Assembly: GCF_002844395.1 (NCBI RefSeq)
Contig: NZ_CP025197.1
Coordinates: forward strand, 2,232,001-2,296,000
Direction: 5' to 3'
DNA: 64,000 nt
From: Acetivibrio saccincola
Lineage (GTDB): Bacteria; Bacillota; Clostridia; Acetivibrionales; Acetivibrionaceae
Shown here: one piece after another, positions 17,457-24,988 of the stretch
Layout of the letters: the number at the start of each line of letters is the position of its first letter
Numbering within the stretch: the first letter of the stretch is position 1
Made by a program: the position numbers and the translations under genes
The notes under the pieces: generated by a model
Databases searched by the model: none
The model's input: the letters and a program-made list of their open reading frames with translations, nothing else
Told to the model about the DNA's origin: nothing

Positions 17457-18173
17457 TTATAATATATCCAGTATTTCCTTTGCTTTTGCTATGCTCTCTA
17501 AATCAGGTTCCTTAACCCCTTTTAGAGGATATTTGCACCCTAATTCTTCCCATTTATAAACCCCCATGGTGTGGTATGGAAGTACTTCTACATTCTTCAC
17601 AGTTTTAAGCCCTTTTATAAAATCTGCTGTCTTTTTTAAGTCCTCTTCCCCGTCTGTAAGTCCGGGTATTAAAACATATCTTATCCAAATTGGTATATTT
17701 ATATCAGAAACATATTTTGCAAATTTTTTAATTTTTTCATTTTCAACCCCGGTAATTTCTTTGTGCTTCTTTTCATCCCCATGTTTTATATCTAAAAGCA
17801 CTAAATCAGTATATTCTAACAATTCTTTCACATTATCTGTATCCGCAAACCCACTGGTATCAACAGCGGTATGAATGTCCATCTTTTTTGCAATTTTAAA
17901 AAGCTCAGTTACAAAATCTGGCTGGAGCAGTGGTTCCCCCCCTGTAACAGTTATCCCGCCACCAGAAAATTTTATGTAATTAATATATTTTTTTGCCTCT
18001 TCAATAACTTCTTCAGGTAAATATTCTTTTCCCTCTGTGACATCCCACATATCCCTGTTATGACAATAAACACATCTTAAAGGGCAACCCTGCATAAAAA
18101 CCACAAACCTGATGCCAGGTCCGTCTACCGTACCAAATGACTCAAAGGAATGGATTCTCCCTGTTTTTTTCAT
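17457..18173 (-). CDS. pflA: pyruvate formate-lyase-activating enzyme
   Basis: Radical SAM enzyme of 238 residues that installs the glycyl radical on pyruvate formate-lyase under anaerobic conditions. The [4Fe-4S] motif CxxxCxxC is C30, C34, C37, in GCPLRCVYCHNRD. The SAM-binding GGE motif is TVTGGEPLLQ near 77-86. The early FESFGTVDGPGIR-type segment is typical of PflA. No pflB lies next to it here, although the two are often adjacent, so the substrate protein must be encoded elsewhere. The ribosome binding site is GAGGGAAA. Confidence 0.92.
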   Translation of the reverse strand: MKKTGRIHSFESFGTVDGPGIRFVVFMQGCPLRCVYCHNRDMWDVTEGKEYLPEEVIEEAKKYINYIKFSGGGITVTGGEPLLQPDFVTELFKIAKKMDIHTAVDTSGFADTDNVKELLEYTDLVLLDIKHGDEKKHKEITGVENEKIKKFAKYVSDINIPIWIRYVLIPGLTDGEEDLKKTADFIKGLKTVKNVEVLPYHTMGVYKWEELGCKYPLKGVKEPDLESIAKAKEILDIL

Positions 18174-18364
18174 ATAATTTCCCTCCTCATAATCCTTTTA
18201 TATCTCTATAAATTATAACACTTCTTTAATAATAACATTTCAATATTATGACGTAATAACAATAAAAACATCCAGGCTATTATAGCGCTTAAATTATTAT
18301 GGCATTTTATTATTATAACACTTAAATTTAAATAAAGTTTTGTATTATATACCCTATTGTATAT

Positions 18365-18811
18365 TTAATACTCTTTTATTGAAATTTTTCCTATAGAAGT
18401 GTTAACTTTAACTTTGGTAGGATAATTATATTCCTCAAAATCATTTTTTTCTACAGCACCTATACTTTCAAATGACACTTTAGAATCTTTAGATGCCTTA
18501 ATGTCAATATTGCCTGCACCGGTATTAATTATATAATCCCCTCCTTCTTCAAACTGGGATTTTATACTTATTGAACCAATGTTTTTTACTATACTGGAAT
18601 TTTTTGATATTCTACCTTCTAATATGCTTACATTTCCCATATTCCCTTTTATATTTACCTTTCCAATGAGTTTGTTTATTTCTATATCAGCTATATTAGT
18701 ATCCGCATTTAATATTCCCTTTAAATCATCATGAAATTTAACCCATCCTTCATCTAAATGCAAATTTAAAACATCTATAAATTCAGGCAGGTAAATTTTT
18801 AAATCCACCAT
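18365..18811 (-). CDS. C-terminal part of a frameshifted DUF4097-like protein
   Basis: This 148-residue frame consists of short beta-helix-like repeats in which NI, SI and DI pairs recur (GNVSILEGR, GSISIKSQF, GNIDIKASK, GKISIKEY), the pattern of DUF4097/toastrack putative adhesins. The same frame stays open upstream of the ATG at 18811 for another 52 codons, back to a run of nine A at 18967-18975, where it meets the signal-peptide-bearing fragment in another frame. There is no good ribosome binding site before ATG 18811. I therefore read it as the downstream part of one gene of about 273 codons and not as an independent protein. Confidence 0.6.
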   Translation of the reverse strand: MVDLKIYLPEFIDVLNLHLDEGWVKFHDDLKGILNADTNIADIEINKLIGKVNIKGNMGNVSILEGRISKNSSIVKNIGSISIKSQFEEGGDYIINTGAGNIDIKASKDSKVSFESIGAVEKNDFEEYNYPTKVKVNTSIGKISIKEY

Positions 18812-18963
18812 TTTATTTACACTGCTATCATTCTTTCCTGTATATTTAATATCAAAATTGAGTTTATCCTTCTCTTCAATTAATTCTATTTTAAAATCAT
18901 CTAATTTTTCATTTAGCCTGTCATCAGAATCTTCATTTAAGTTTTCATTTTTAAGAACTCCAA

Positions 18964-19185
18964 TTATTTTTTTTTAATTTCCAATTTTATTGTTTTTTTA
19001 TCCCAGTTAAAAAACTCAATATTTCCAAAATCACAGTATATGCTAATTTCCTTCTTTCCGTCACACTCAAAAAATTTCTCGCTATAACAACTCACTTCTT
19101 TTTTAGGACCAACTTCATTAATTGAAGGTGAACAACCACAAAGCATAAAAAACACCATTGTTAAAATTAAAATTTTGCACTTCAA
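18964..19185 (-). CDS. N-terminal part of a frameshifted DUF4097-like lipoprotein
   Basis: Fragment of about 73 residues with an N-terminal signal sequence and lipobox LCGC, pointing to a lipid-anchored surface protein. I place the start at TTG 19185 because GGGGGAGGGG lies just before it; an ATG at 19218 has no such site. The frame ends in TAA immediately after three AAA lysine codons formed by a run of nine A. Adding one A (or removing two) would continue it for 52 codons straight into the downstream fragment. It follows the terminator of the fla/che operon and appears to be a separate transcription unit. Confidence 0.6.
   Translation of the reverse strand: MKCKILILTMVFFMLCGCSPSINEVGPKKEVSCYSEKFFECDGKKEISIYCDFGNIEFFNWDKKTIKLEIKKK
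18967..18975 (-). other. A9 homopolymer at the frame break, possible slippage site
   Basis: Nine consecutive A on the coding strand, followed by TAATTGG. Runs of this length are known to cause RNA polymerase slippage and, during replication, length variation. A 10-A message would encode one continuous protein. A sequencing or assembly error is the simple alternative. Confidence 0.6.
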
Positions 19186-19305
19186 GGCCACCCCTCCCCC
19201 TTTAAAAAGTAAACTCATTAATAAATGGTAACATAAATTTGATGGTAATTACAATTATTTCCCAAAACTCATCGGCATTTACGTTAACAATTTTTTGTTT
19301 TAAAT

Positions 19306-19348
19306 AAAAAAATATTAGATTTAGTATTACTAAGTCTAATATTTTTTT
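19306..19348. terminator. strong hairpin terminator at the end of the fla/che cluster
   Basis: Stem of 14 bp (19306-19319 with 19335-19348), one mismatch, then 5 more pairs (TTAGT with ACTAA) and a 3-nt loop. Both ends carry runs of seven A or T, so it can stop transcription in either direction. Further TCTAATA copies follow at about 19355 and 19394. Confidence 0.8.
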
Positions 19349-19405
19349 CATAAATCTAATATTTTTTATAAAATATTTTTTAAATAAAAATTAGTCTAAT
19401 AAATT

Positions 19406-19591
19406 CTAATTAGCACCCTCTGTTATAACTTCTTCAGGAAATATCATTCCATGTTCCTTTGCCTTTTCTATTATCTCTTCTTTAGTAATTTTATTATCCA
19501 TTCCGGCAGAGTATATAATCCCAACAAATGAAGTTAATATTATTCCTATACCAATTCCTAAAAGTATGCTTTTTATGTGAAATTTCCTCAA
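19406..19591 (-). CDS. small membrane protein, unknown
   Basis: Peptide of 61 residues starting at TTG behind GGGGGA. One N-terminal membrane helix (about residues 8-29, IKSILLGIGIGIILTSFVGI) is followed by a short soluble tail with KITKEEIIEKAKEHGM. Small proteins of this plan, with a (D/K)EEII..A...GM tail, are frequent in Clostridia and are often auto-annotated as MltG-like, which I cannot support from 61 residues. It is the last gene before the fla/che terminator and lies 40 bp after the SwrB-like gene, so it is probably cotranscribed. Confidence 0.6.
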   Translation of the reverse strand: MRKFHIKSILLGIGIGIILTSFVGIIYSAGMDNKITKEEIIEKAKEHGMIFPEEVITEGAN

Positions 19592-19631
19592 ATCTAAAAA
19601 TCCCCCTTTTTTATGAAAAGTTTTTAAATAT

Positions 19632-20384
19632 TTACTTATTTATGCCTAAAACAAGCTGTATTTCACCTTTTCCCATATTTAGCTTTTTAGCTATCTGGGT
19701 TTCATTAAATCCACTTTGTGAAAGACTTATAACTTCCTTGTATTTGCTATTTAGTGAAACAATTTTTCTTTCCCTTTCAATTTTATCAGAAAGAGCATTG
19801 CTGGTATCTTCAGAAAGTACATTTCTAAAAATCTCACTATTATCATCAATTAAAGGTTCTTTTGCTTCTGTAAAATATACCTTGCCTGTTTTTTTGGCAA
19901 TCTTTTTTTCATTAATGGATTCAATTTCTTCTTCTGCCATTTCTCTTACTATTTCAGCTATAATTTCTTTTATTTCTTTATCTATTATTTCTTGAATTTT
20001 TTTAGATGTTAATGTTTTAATTTCTTTGTCCAATATTTCTTTTATTTTTTTGGATGTTGCACTTTTAATTTCCTTATCTATAATTTCTCTGATTTTTTTA
20101 TCTTTTACTTCTTTAATTTTTTCATTTGCCTCTTTCATTGTATCCATAACTTCTTGTCTTTTTTTATCTATATGGGATACCAAATAATCTGAAATATTAT
20201 TTAACTCTTCAATCATTAGTTCAGCATCTGATATTACCGATACTAATGTCTCTTTTTTTTCTTCAAGTACTTCTTTATCATCTGATTCTTTCTTTTTGTC
20301 AAAGGCTATCCACACCAAAGAAACAGCCATTAGAAGTATTCCCACAAACATTATGCTTATGTGAAAATCCGCCAAAACCCTCAC
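19632..20384 (-). CDS. SwrB/DUF6115-like membrane coiled-coil protein
   Basis: Protein of 250 residues: one N-terminal membrane helix (about 8-27), a long charged coiled coil (about 30-165) and a C-terminal helix-turn-helix-like segment (about 215-248, VISLSQSGFNETQIAKKLN in part). This is the architecture of YlxL/SwrB, encoded just after sigD in Bacillus, where it promotes flagellar basal-body maturation through the FliP-containing export gate. Within the coil the unit KKIxEIxDKEIK occurs three times at exact 16-residue spacing (residues 96, 112, 128). Position downstream of sigD agrees with the assignment; sequence identity to SwrB itself is probably low. Confidence 0.6.
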   Translation of the reverse strand: MRVLADFHISIMFVGILLMAVSLVWIAFDKKKESDDKEVLEEKKETLVSVISDAELMIEELNNISDYLVSHIDKKRQEVMDTMKEANEKIKEVKDKKIREIIDKEIKSATSKKIKEILDKEIKTLTSKKIQEIIDKEIKEIIAEIVREMAEEEIESINEKKIAKKTGKVYFTEAKEPLIDDNSEIFRNVLSEDTSNALSDKIERERKIVSLNSKYKEVISLSQSGFNETQIAKKLNMGKGEIQLVLGINK

Positions 20385-20390
20385 CTCCGG

Positions 20391-20693
20391 TTACAGTCTG
20401 ATATCAATTGTACTGGTACTGTCTTTTGATTTTTTTTTGTGTTTATATTTTCTGCCGGTATTTCTTTTGTCTAATTTCTTTTTCTTTTTTTCCCTCTCTT
20501 TTTCTCTTATTACAGCTTCCTGAGGTTTTTCCTGTGAATATACTATATTGACAGAATCTTCCGCCTTGTGCTGGGTTTGAATAGTTTGCTGCTGCTGGAC
20601 CGTGGCATTTTTATGCCGGTCATCATTTTGTATCTTTGATACCTCTGAAGTCTTTGGAATAAGAATTTGAAAATCAACAGGTTTAATGGACAT
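20391..20693 (-). CDS. conserved clostridial fla/che-operon protein, unknown
   Basis: Protein of 100 residues, with a conserved-looking start (MSIKPVDFQILIPKTSEVSK) and a low-complexity remainder rich in Q, then E and K. A run of basic residues (KKKKK, KHKKKSK) near 70-90 could contact nucleic acid or acidic lipid. There is no membrane helix. It lies 17 bp after the fapA-like gene and 6 bp before the SwrB-like gene, so it belongs to the same transcript. I do not know a function. Confidence 0.6.
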   Translation of the reverse strand: MSIKPVDFQILIPKTSEVSKIQNDDRHKNATVQQQQTIQTQHKAEDSVNIVYSQEKPQEAVIREKEREKKKKKLDKRNTGRKYKHKKKSKDSTSTIDIRL

Positions 20694-20710
20694 ATTCCTC
20701 CTCCTTATTT

Positions 20711-22090
20711 TTAATCGTTATAAGAACCAATTTTAACATCGGAGCCCTCTCTGTATAAAGTACAATATTGTAAATTGTCTTTTACATATAACATACTTGT
20801 TCCTATTGAAACTTTAGTTCCAGAATAAATATAACCATAAACTTTTATTTTCCCGCTGGCTTCCTCCTGCAGCTTCATCTCTATATATACAGATTCTTCT
20901 TTTAGCCGGCCAATTTTGTTTGTGTAAAAAACTTTTGTCCGTATACTTTTAGCCAGCAATTCTTGTTTTTCAGGAGTGAGTTTTCCTAGCATCTGGAATT
21001 TTTTTAATATTGTTATGGCCTGCTCAGTCTTTTTTAAATCTTCTTCAATTTTTTCAATCTCAATCTTTAATTCTTTATACCGCTCCTTCAGAGAAGGGTC
21101 TATGCCCACCTCTATATCCGTAGGGGTTGACATATAAGAACCTATAACCTTCGCTGATACCTCTTTTCCAACTTTACATGTTCCTCCTACCAAAAGTCCT
21201 TTTTTACCTGTTAATTCCAATTTGTTTCCACATTTTACATTGCTGTGCATTATAGCTTCAGCTTTTATATCCATTTTAGCTTCTATATTGCTGTTTTCTA
21301 TATATTTTGCAATTATATCCCCACCACTTTTTAACACACCTTTTCCATGACCTTGCATACCTCTTCTCAAAATTATGTCTCCCCCGGCTATAATTGTTGC
21401 ACCTTCCACTACCCCTCCTACTTCCACATTTCCACCTGCTTGGATTACAAAACCTGACAGTACACTCCCTCTAACTATAACATTACCTATAAAATTTATA
21501 TTCCCCGTTGAATTGTCAACATTGGCAGGTACTTCATAATTTTGAAAAACATTCACCTTGCCGTCAATATAATTAATTTGCCCATTTATAGCTGCAATAA
21601 GATTTTGTCCGTCCTCGCTTATTTCTGTATTTTTTCCTTTTGGCAAAACAGCATCTTTACCGTCTTTAGCAGGTATATCCTCACCTAATACATTTTTTCC
21701 CGGAATGCCCTTTGAAGGTGGTTCTAACGAACAGAGGATTTCTCCTTCTTTTATATTTTTTATAAGATCTAAATTTCTAAAATCAACTCTTCCATCATCT
21801 GTAATTGTAGGTTTTCTATCTTCCTTCAGGTTAAAATGAAATTTTACCTGGCCGTTTTTACCATTTACAGGCTGAACCCCTTCCGCCACTAATATATTCT
21901 CATTGTACACAGGATACTTAGATATATTCTCCAGCGTTTCCATATCAAGCCCATACTTTACCCCATGATCATTTAGGGCTTTTAGTATTTCTTCTAATTT
22001 AAGTTCCCTCCCGTCATCCGGAGGTGTTAAAAATATTGAGGCTTTCATTTTATCCGGTGTAATAAAAACTTTTACATAAGCATCTCTCAC
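20711..22090 (-). CDS. DUF342 family protein (FapA-like)
   Basis: Cytoplasmic protein of 459 residues of the DUF342/flagellar assembly protein A family. The N-terminal third has paired VNGKNG and INGQINYIDGKVNV segments. The middle (about 190-310) is a right-handed beta-helix of repeated (V)xxGG(N/D)(V/I) units such as IQAGGNVEVGG, IIAGGDIILR and KSGGDIIAKY. A coiled coil (about 335-400, with KIEEDLKKTEQ) precedes a final beta segment. Members are found in flagellar and polymer-assembly loci and are thought to form membrane-linked scaffolds. It follows sigD by 69 bp. The molecular role remains unproven. Confidence 0.85.
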   Translation of the reverse strand: MRDAYVKVFITPDKMKASIFLTPPDDGRELKLEEILKALNDHGVKYGLDMETLENISKYPVYNENILVAEGVQPVNGKNGQVKFHFNLKEDRKPTITDDGRVDFRNLDLIKNIKEGEILCSLEPPSKGIPGKNVLGEDIPAKDGKDAVLPKGKNTEISEDGQNLIAAINGQINYIDGKVNVFQNYEVPANVDNSTGNINFIGNVIVRGSVLSGFVIQAGGNVEVGGVVEGATIIAGGDIILRRGMQGHGKGVLKSGGDIIAKYIENSNIEAKMDIKAEAIMHSNVKCGNKLELTGKKGLLVGGTCKVGKEVSAKVIGSYMSTPTDIEVGIDPSLKERYKELKIEIEKIEEDLKKTEQAITILKKFQMLGKLTPEKQELLAKSIRTKVFYTNKIGRLKEESVYIEMKLQEEASGKIKVYGYIYSGTKVSIGTSMLYVKDNLQYCTLYREGSDVKIGSYND

Positions 22091-22159
22091 TTCACATTCC
22101 TCCTTTCCCTGCTTTCCCCTCCACTGCCCATGGAAAGCCTTCTAATATACTCATTAATT

Positions 22160-22930
22160 CTAGCTAGTTAAGACACTTTTGTGGCGTGCAAGCTTACCTC
22201 TCAATCTCAAAATTGCTTTGGTGTGCAGCTGGGAAACCCTAGATTCTGACACATTCATTATTGCACTGATTTCCTTCAGAGTTAAATCATTAAAATAATA
22301 CAAAGAAACAACTTTCTTCTCTTTTTCAGGCAGCTTATCTATTGCATCTGCCAACATTCTTTTAACCTCTGCTGCTTCAATATATCCTTCAGGTCTCTCT
22401 TCCTTATTAACATTGGAGTTTATAGTCCCTATTTCATAATTTTGTTCTAAAAATTCTTCTAAAGATACCAAAGAGGATAAATTAACTTCATTTAAAAGCT
22501 TGTTTAAATCTTTAACCCCTATACCAAGCTTTTTAGCTACTTCCTCATCTGTTGCCGAACGCCCCAGCATGTTCTCCAATTCCATATACACCCGTTCTAA
22601 TTCTTTGCTCTTTTGTCTTAAAGATCTTGGCACCCAGTCCAGTTCCCTAATGCTGTCTATTATTGAACCTCTAATCCTTAAAGATGCATAAGTCTCAAAT
22701 TTAACACCTTTGGTAATGTCAAACTTTTCAATAGCATCAATAAGCCCGAATATTCCGTATCCAATTAAATCGTCATATTCAACATTTGAGCCAAAATATA
22801 TGCTCAGCCTTCCTGCAACATATTTAACTATGTGGGCATACTCTAAAATCAGCTTGTCTTTTAGGGCCGGATCATTTGTTTCTCTGTATTTTATCCATAA
22901 TTCGTTTCTTCTGTTATCAACAGTTGACAT
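22160..22930 (-). CDS. sigD: RNA polymerase sigma factor SigD/FliA (sigma-28)
   Basis: Flagellar/motility sigma factor of 256 residues. Region 2 is clear (DDLIGYGIFGLIDAIEKFD, then FETYASLRIRGSIIDSIRELDWVPRSLR in part), region 3 near 120-170, and region 4 has LPEKEKKVVSLYYFNDLTLKEI and the SRVSQLHTKAI recognition helix. The DWVPRS segment is diagnostic of the FliA/SigD/WhiG group. It directs late genes such as flagellin and stators, none of which are in the window. As in Bacillus it lies near the end of the fla/che operon, so its level depends on completion of the long transcript. Confidence 0.96.
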   Translation of the reverse strand: MSTVDNRRNELWIKYRETNDPALKDKLILEYAHIVKYVAGRLSIYFGSNVEYDDLIGYGIFGLIDAIEKFDITKGVKFETYASLRIRGSIIDSIRELDWVPRSLRQKSKELERVYMELENMLGRSATDEEVAKKLGIGVKDLNKLLNEVNLSSLVSLEEFLEQNYEIGTINSNVNKEERPEGYIEAAEVKRMLADAIDKLPEKEKKVVSLYYFNDLTLKEISAIMNVSESRVSQLHTKAILRLRGKLARHKSVLTS

Positions 22931-22948
22931 TTAAATCCCCCATTACTT

Positions 22949-23350
22949 TTATTTTTTATTGTTAAGTTTAATGGTGTTTACTTCCATAGGTCTGAATTCT
23001 TCGTCATACAACTCTTGCTCATCATGCTCCTCTACTTTTATGTCAATTTTTCTTCCCTTTTCCCTTTTGGCACTATCCTCTTCTTCTTTTAAAGCTTTTT
23101 CTTCCTTTAAACGCTCTTCTTCTTTTAAGAGTTCTTCTTTTAAAGCTTCCTCTTCTTTTTCCTTTAATTCATCATGAATTTTAATTATAAATTTCTTTAA
23201 ATACAATCCCACCGCAAAAAATACAATCATACTAATTGACATTCTTATGTAAATATCCCTATATTCCACTCCGGACTTATAACCAGCCAAGCCCACTATA
23301 ATTGATGCGAAAACGCCCAAAATAAACGGTATTTTGTGAATATTATCCAT
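22949..23350 (-). CDS. two-helix membrane protein with charged coiled-coil tail, unknown
   Basis: Protein of 133 residues. Two membrane helices (about 7-24 and 36-52) are followed by a strongly charged coil of K and E (about 55-100, with repeated LKEE and EKA(L)KEE) and an acidic tail. It lies between cheD (28 bp upstream) and sigD (18 bp downstream), a place where Bacillus has no gene. The composition makes homology searches unreliable. It may be a local accessory of the chemoreceptor or flagellar apparatus, but I see no motif that says so. Confidence 0.65.
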   Translation of the reverse strand: MDNIHKIPFILGVFASIIVGLAGYKSGVEYRDIYIRMSISMIVFFAVGLYLKKFIIKIHDELKEKEEEALKEELLKEEERLKEEKALKEEEDSAKREKGRKIDIKVEEHDEQELYDEEFRPMEVNTIKLNNKK

Positions 23351-23378
23351 TTCACTACCTCTCTTTTTAACACTTTAG

Positions 23379-23864
23379 CTATATTTCCTTAACACCATAT
23401 CCTATTGTCTTTATACGGAGTATTCCTGTCTCCGAATCAAGTACAATGGTACGGCCATGATTTCCTCCTGTGTCTTCCGAAACAATTGGTATTTTTAATT
23501 TATTGAGTATCTCCTTTGCTGCAACAACATTTCTGTGACCAATTCTCATTAAATCCAGACTTTGTCTGAATGCAAACATCTGAGCCCCACCAGCCAGTTT
23601 TGCAATGATGTTCTCCTTCGTCCCGCCTAGTTTTTCCATTTCGCTAATAAGAGCGGAAATAGAAGTGTCTACAAATTTTGCAATATTTTCCCTATTCCTT
23701 GCCTGGGTACTGTCCGGGAGCATAGCATGTGCAAGCCCCACTACTTTAGTTTTTACATCATAAAGAGCAATTCCTATACATGACCCTAAACCTAATGTAG
23801 TTAGTTTAGCAGGATGTGAAGAAGCAGCTAAATCTGCCATTCCAACTCTAATAATATTTTCCAT
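23379..23864 (-). CDS. cheD: chemoreceptor glutamine deamidase CheD
   Basis: Deamidates receptor glutamines and binds CheC, stimulating CheC phosphatase. Full length at 161 residues. The catalytic Cys and His are present in TLGLGSCIGIALYD and LAHAMLPDS, and the later GGAQMFAF segment is conserved. The start codon overlaps the cheC stop by 1 bp, so the two partners are translationally coupled. Confidence 0.96.
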   Translation of the reverse strand: MENIIRVGMADLAASSHPAKLTTLGLGSCIGIALYDVKTKVVGLAHAMLPDSTQARNRENIAKFVDTSISALISEMEKLGGTKENIIAKLAGGAQMFAFRQSLDLMRIGHRNVVAAKEILNKLKIPIVSEDTGGNHGRTIVLDSETGILRIKTIGYGVKEI

Positions 23865-24484
23865 TAGCTTATAACTCCTAATGATTTTAATAGTACTCCA
23901 TAAGAATCAATATCCGGAACAAGGAAAAAATCACCTACCACTCTGGTGCTTCCCTCAAAAAACCCGGTTTCAATGTACAAAACTGAATCCCCCACTTCCC
24001 CGAATTGTATGGCAGGAACACTTAATATTGCCCCGACCATATCAATTGCAAGTTCCGGAACTGACGGCATAATGCTAAGCCCGGTTAAACTTGAAAGAGA
24101 GGACAGGTATGAACTTGCTAAAATGTTCCCTATTTCCTGCAGTGCTGAAAGCTCCATTTCTCCAAATTCCCTACATTCTTCAAGTCTTCTTTTCATTAGC
24201 ATATTTACCAAAATATGAGCCGCATCCATTTTTAATATAAACATAATGCTTCCCGATATATCTCCTTCAACATTTAAAAGTAGTCCCACAACAGGTATTT
24301 CTGCCCCACCTAAAATTTCACTTACATCTTTAAACTTCATTACCTTTACCTTAGGTACATCCATATCTACTTTTCTGTTTAACATTTTAGCTAAAGCCGT
24401 AATTGCATTGCCTGTACCAATATTCCCTATTTCCCTTAAAACATCTATATGTGTACTGTCTAAATTTTCAAAATTAATTTTCAT
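23864..24484 (-). CDS. cheC: CheY-P phosphatase CheC
   Basis: Chemotaxis phosphatase of about 206 residues that removes phosphate from CheY and binds CheD. Both CheC phosphatase motifs are visible: ExGNIGTGNA near the N-terminus (LREIGNIGTGNAIT) and ALQEIGNILASS in the middle. I place the start at ATG 24484, with GGGAG about 8 bp upstream; an alternative start seven codons earlier lies further inside cheW and has no site. It overlaps cheW by 11 bp. Confidence 0.94.
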   Translation of the reverse strand: MKINFENLDSTHIDVLREIGNIGTGNAITALAKMLNRKVDMDVPKVKVMKFKDVSEILGGAEIPVVGLLLNVEGDISGSIMFILKMDAAHILVNMLMKRRLEECREFGEMELSALQEIGNILASSYLSSLSSLTGLSIMPSVPELAIDMVGAILSVPAIQFGEVGDSVLYIETGFFEGSTRVVGDFFLVPDIDSYGVLLKSLGVIS

Positions 24485-24944
24485 CCTTTTCACTCCCGGT
24501 TTCATCTATATCAATAAGCTTTTTGAAATTCAGAAGGCTTACTATCCTGTCATCAACTTTCCCCACTCCCGATATATAATCTAAAGAAAGATCATTGGTA
24601 AAATTTGATACGTTTTCAATAGTCTCTTCCCTTAGCTGCAAAACTTCATCAACTTCATCAACTATTACACCAAAGGGTATATCTTTTAATTGAAGTATTA
24701 TTATTCTGGTTTCGTCAGTTTCTTCAAAAGTCCCAAGTCCGAGTTTTTCCTTTATGTCTATTACCGGAATTATATCACCTCTTAAGTTTATAACCCCTTT
24801 TATATAGTGGGGGGCTTTAGGTACTCTTGTAATTGGAAGCATTTTTTCAATTGTAGTAACATTTTGAATGTCCACACCATACTCCTCAGTTCCCAGCTTA
24901 AATACAACAAACTGCCTGTTTTGAATATAAAAACCCTCACTCAT
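24474..24944 (-). CDS. cheW: chemotaxis coupling protein CheW
   Basis: SH3-like adaptor that links receptors to CheA. The 156-residue protein has FKLGTEEYGVDI, the receptor-contact region with KGVINLRGDIIPVIDI and the final strand region near 125-150. The length matches single-domain CheW. It lies 44 bp after cheA; the ribosome binding site is GGAGG-like. No CheV is seen in the window. Confidence 0.96.
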   Translation of the reverse strand: MSEGFYIQNRQFVVFKLGTEEYGVDIQNVTTIEKMLPITRVPKAPHYIKGVINLRGDIIPVIDIKEKLGLGTFEETDETRIIILQLKDIPFGVIVDEVDEVLQLREETIENVSNFTNDLSLDYISGVGKVDDRIVSLLNFKKLIDIDETGSEKDEN

Positions 24945-24988
24945 TAACTTAAAACCTCCTCACTTGCGGCAACATAAATTTTAAAAAG

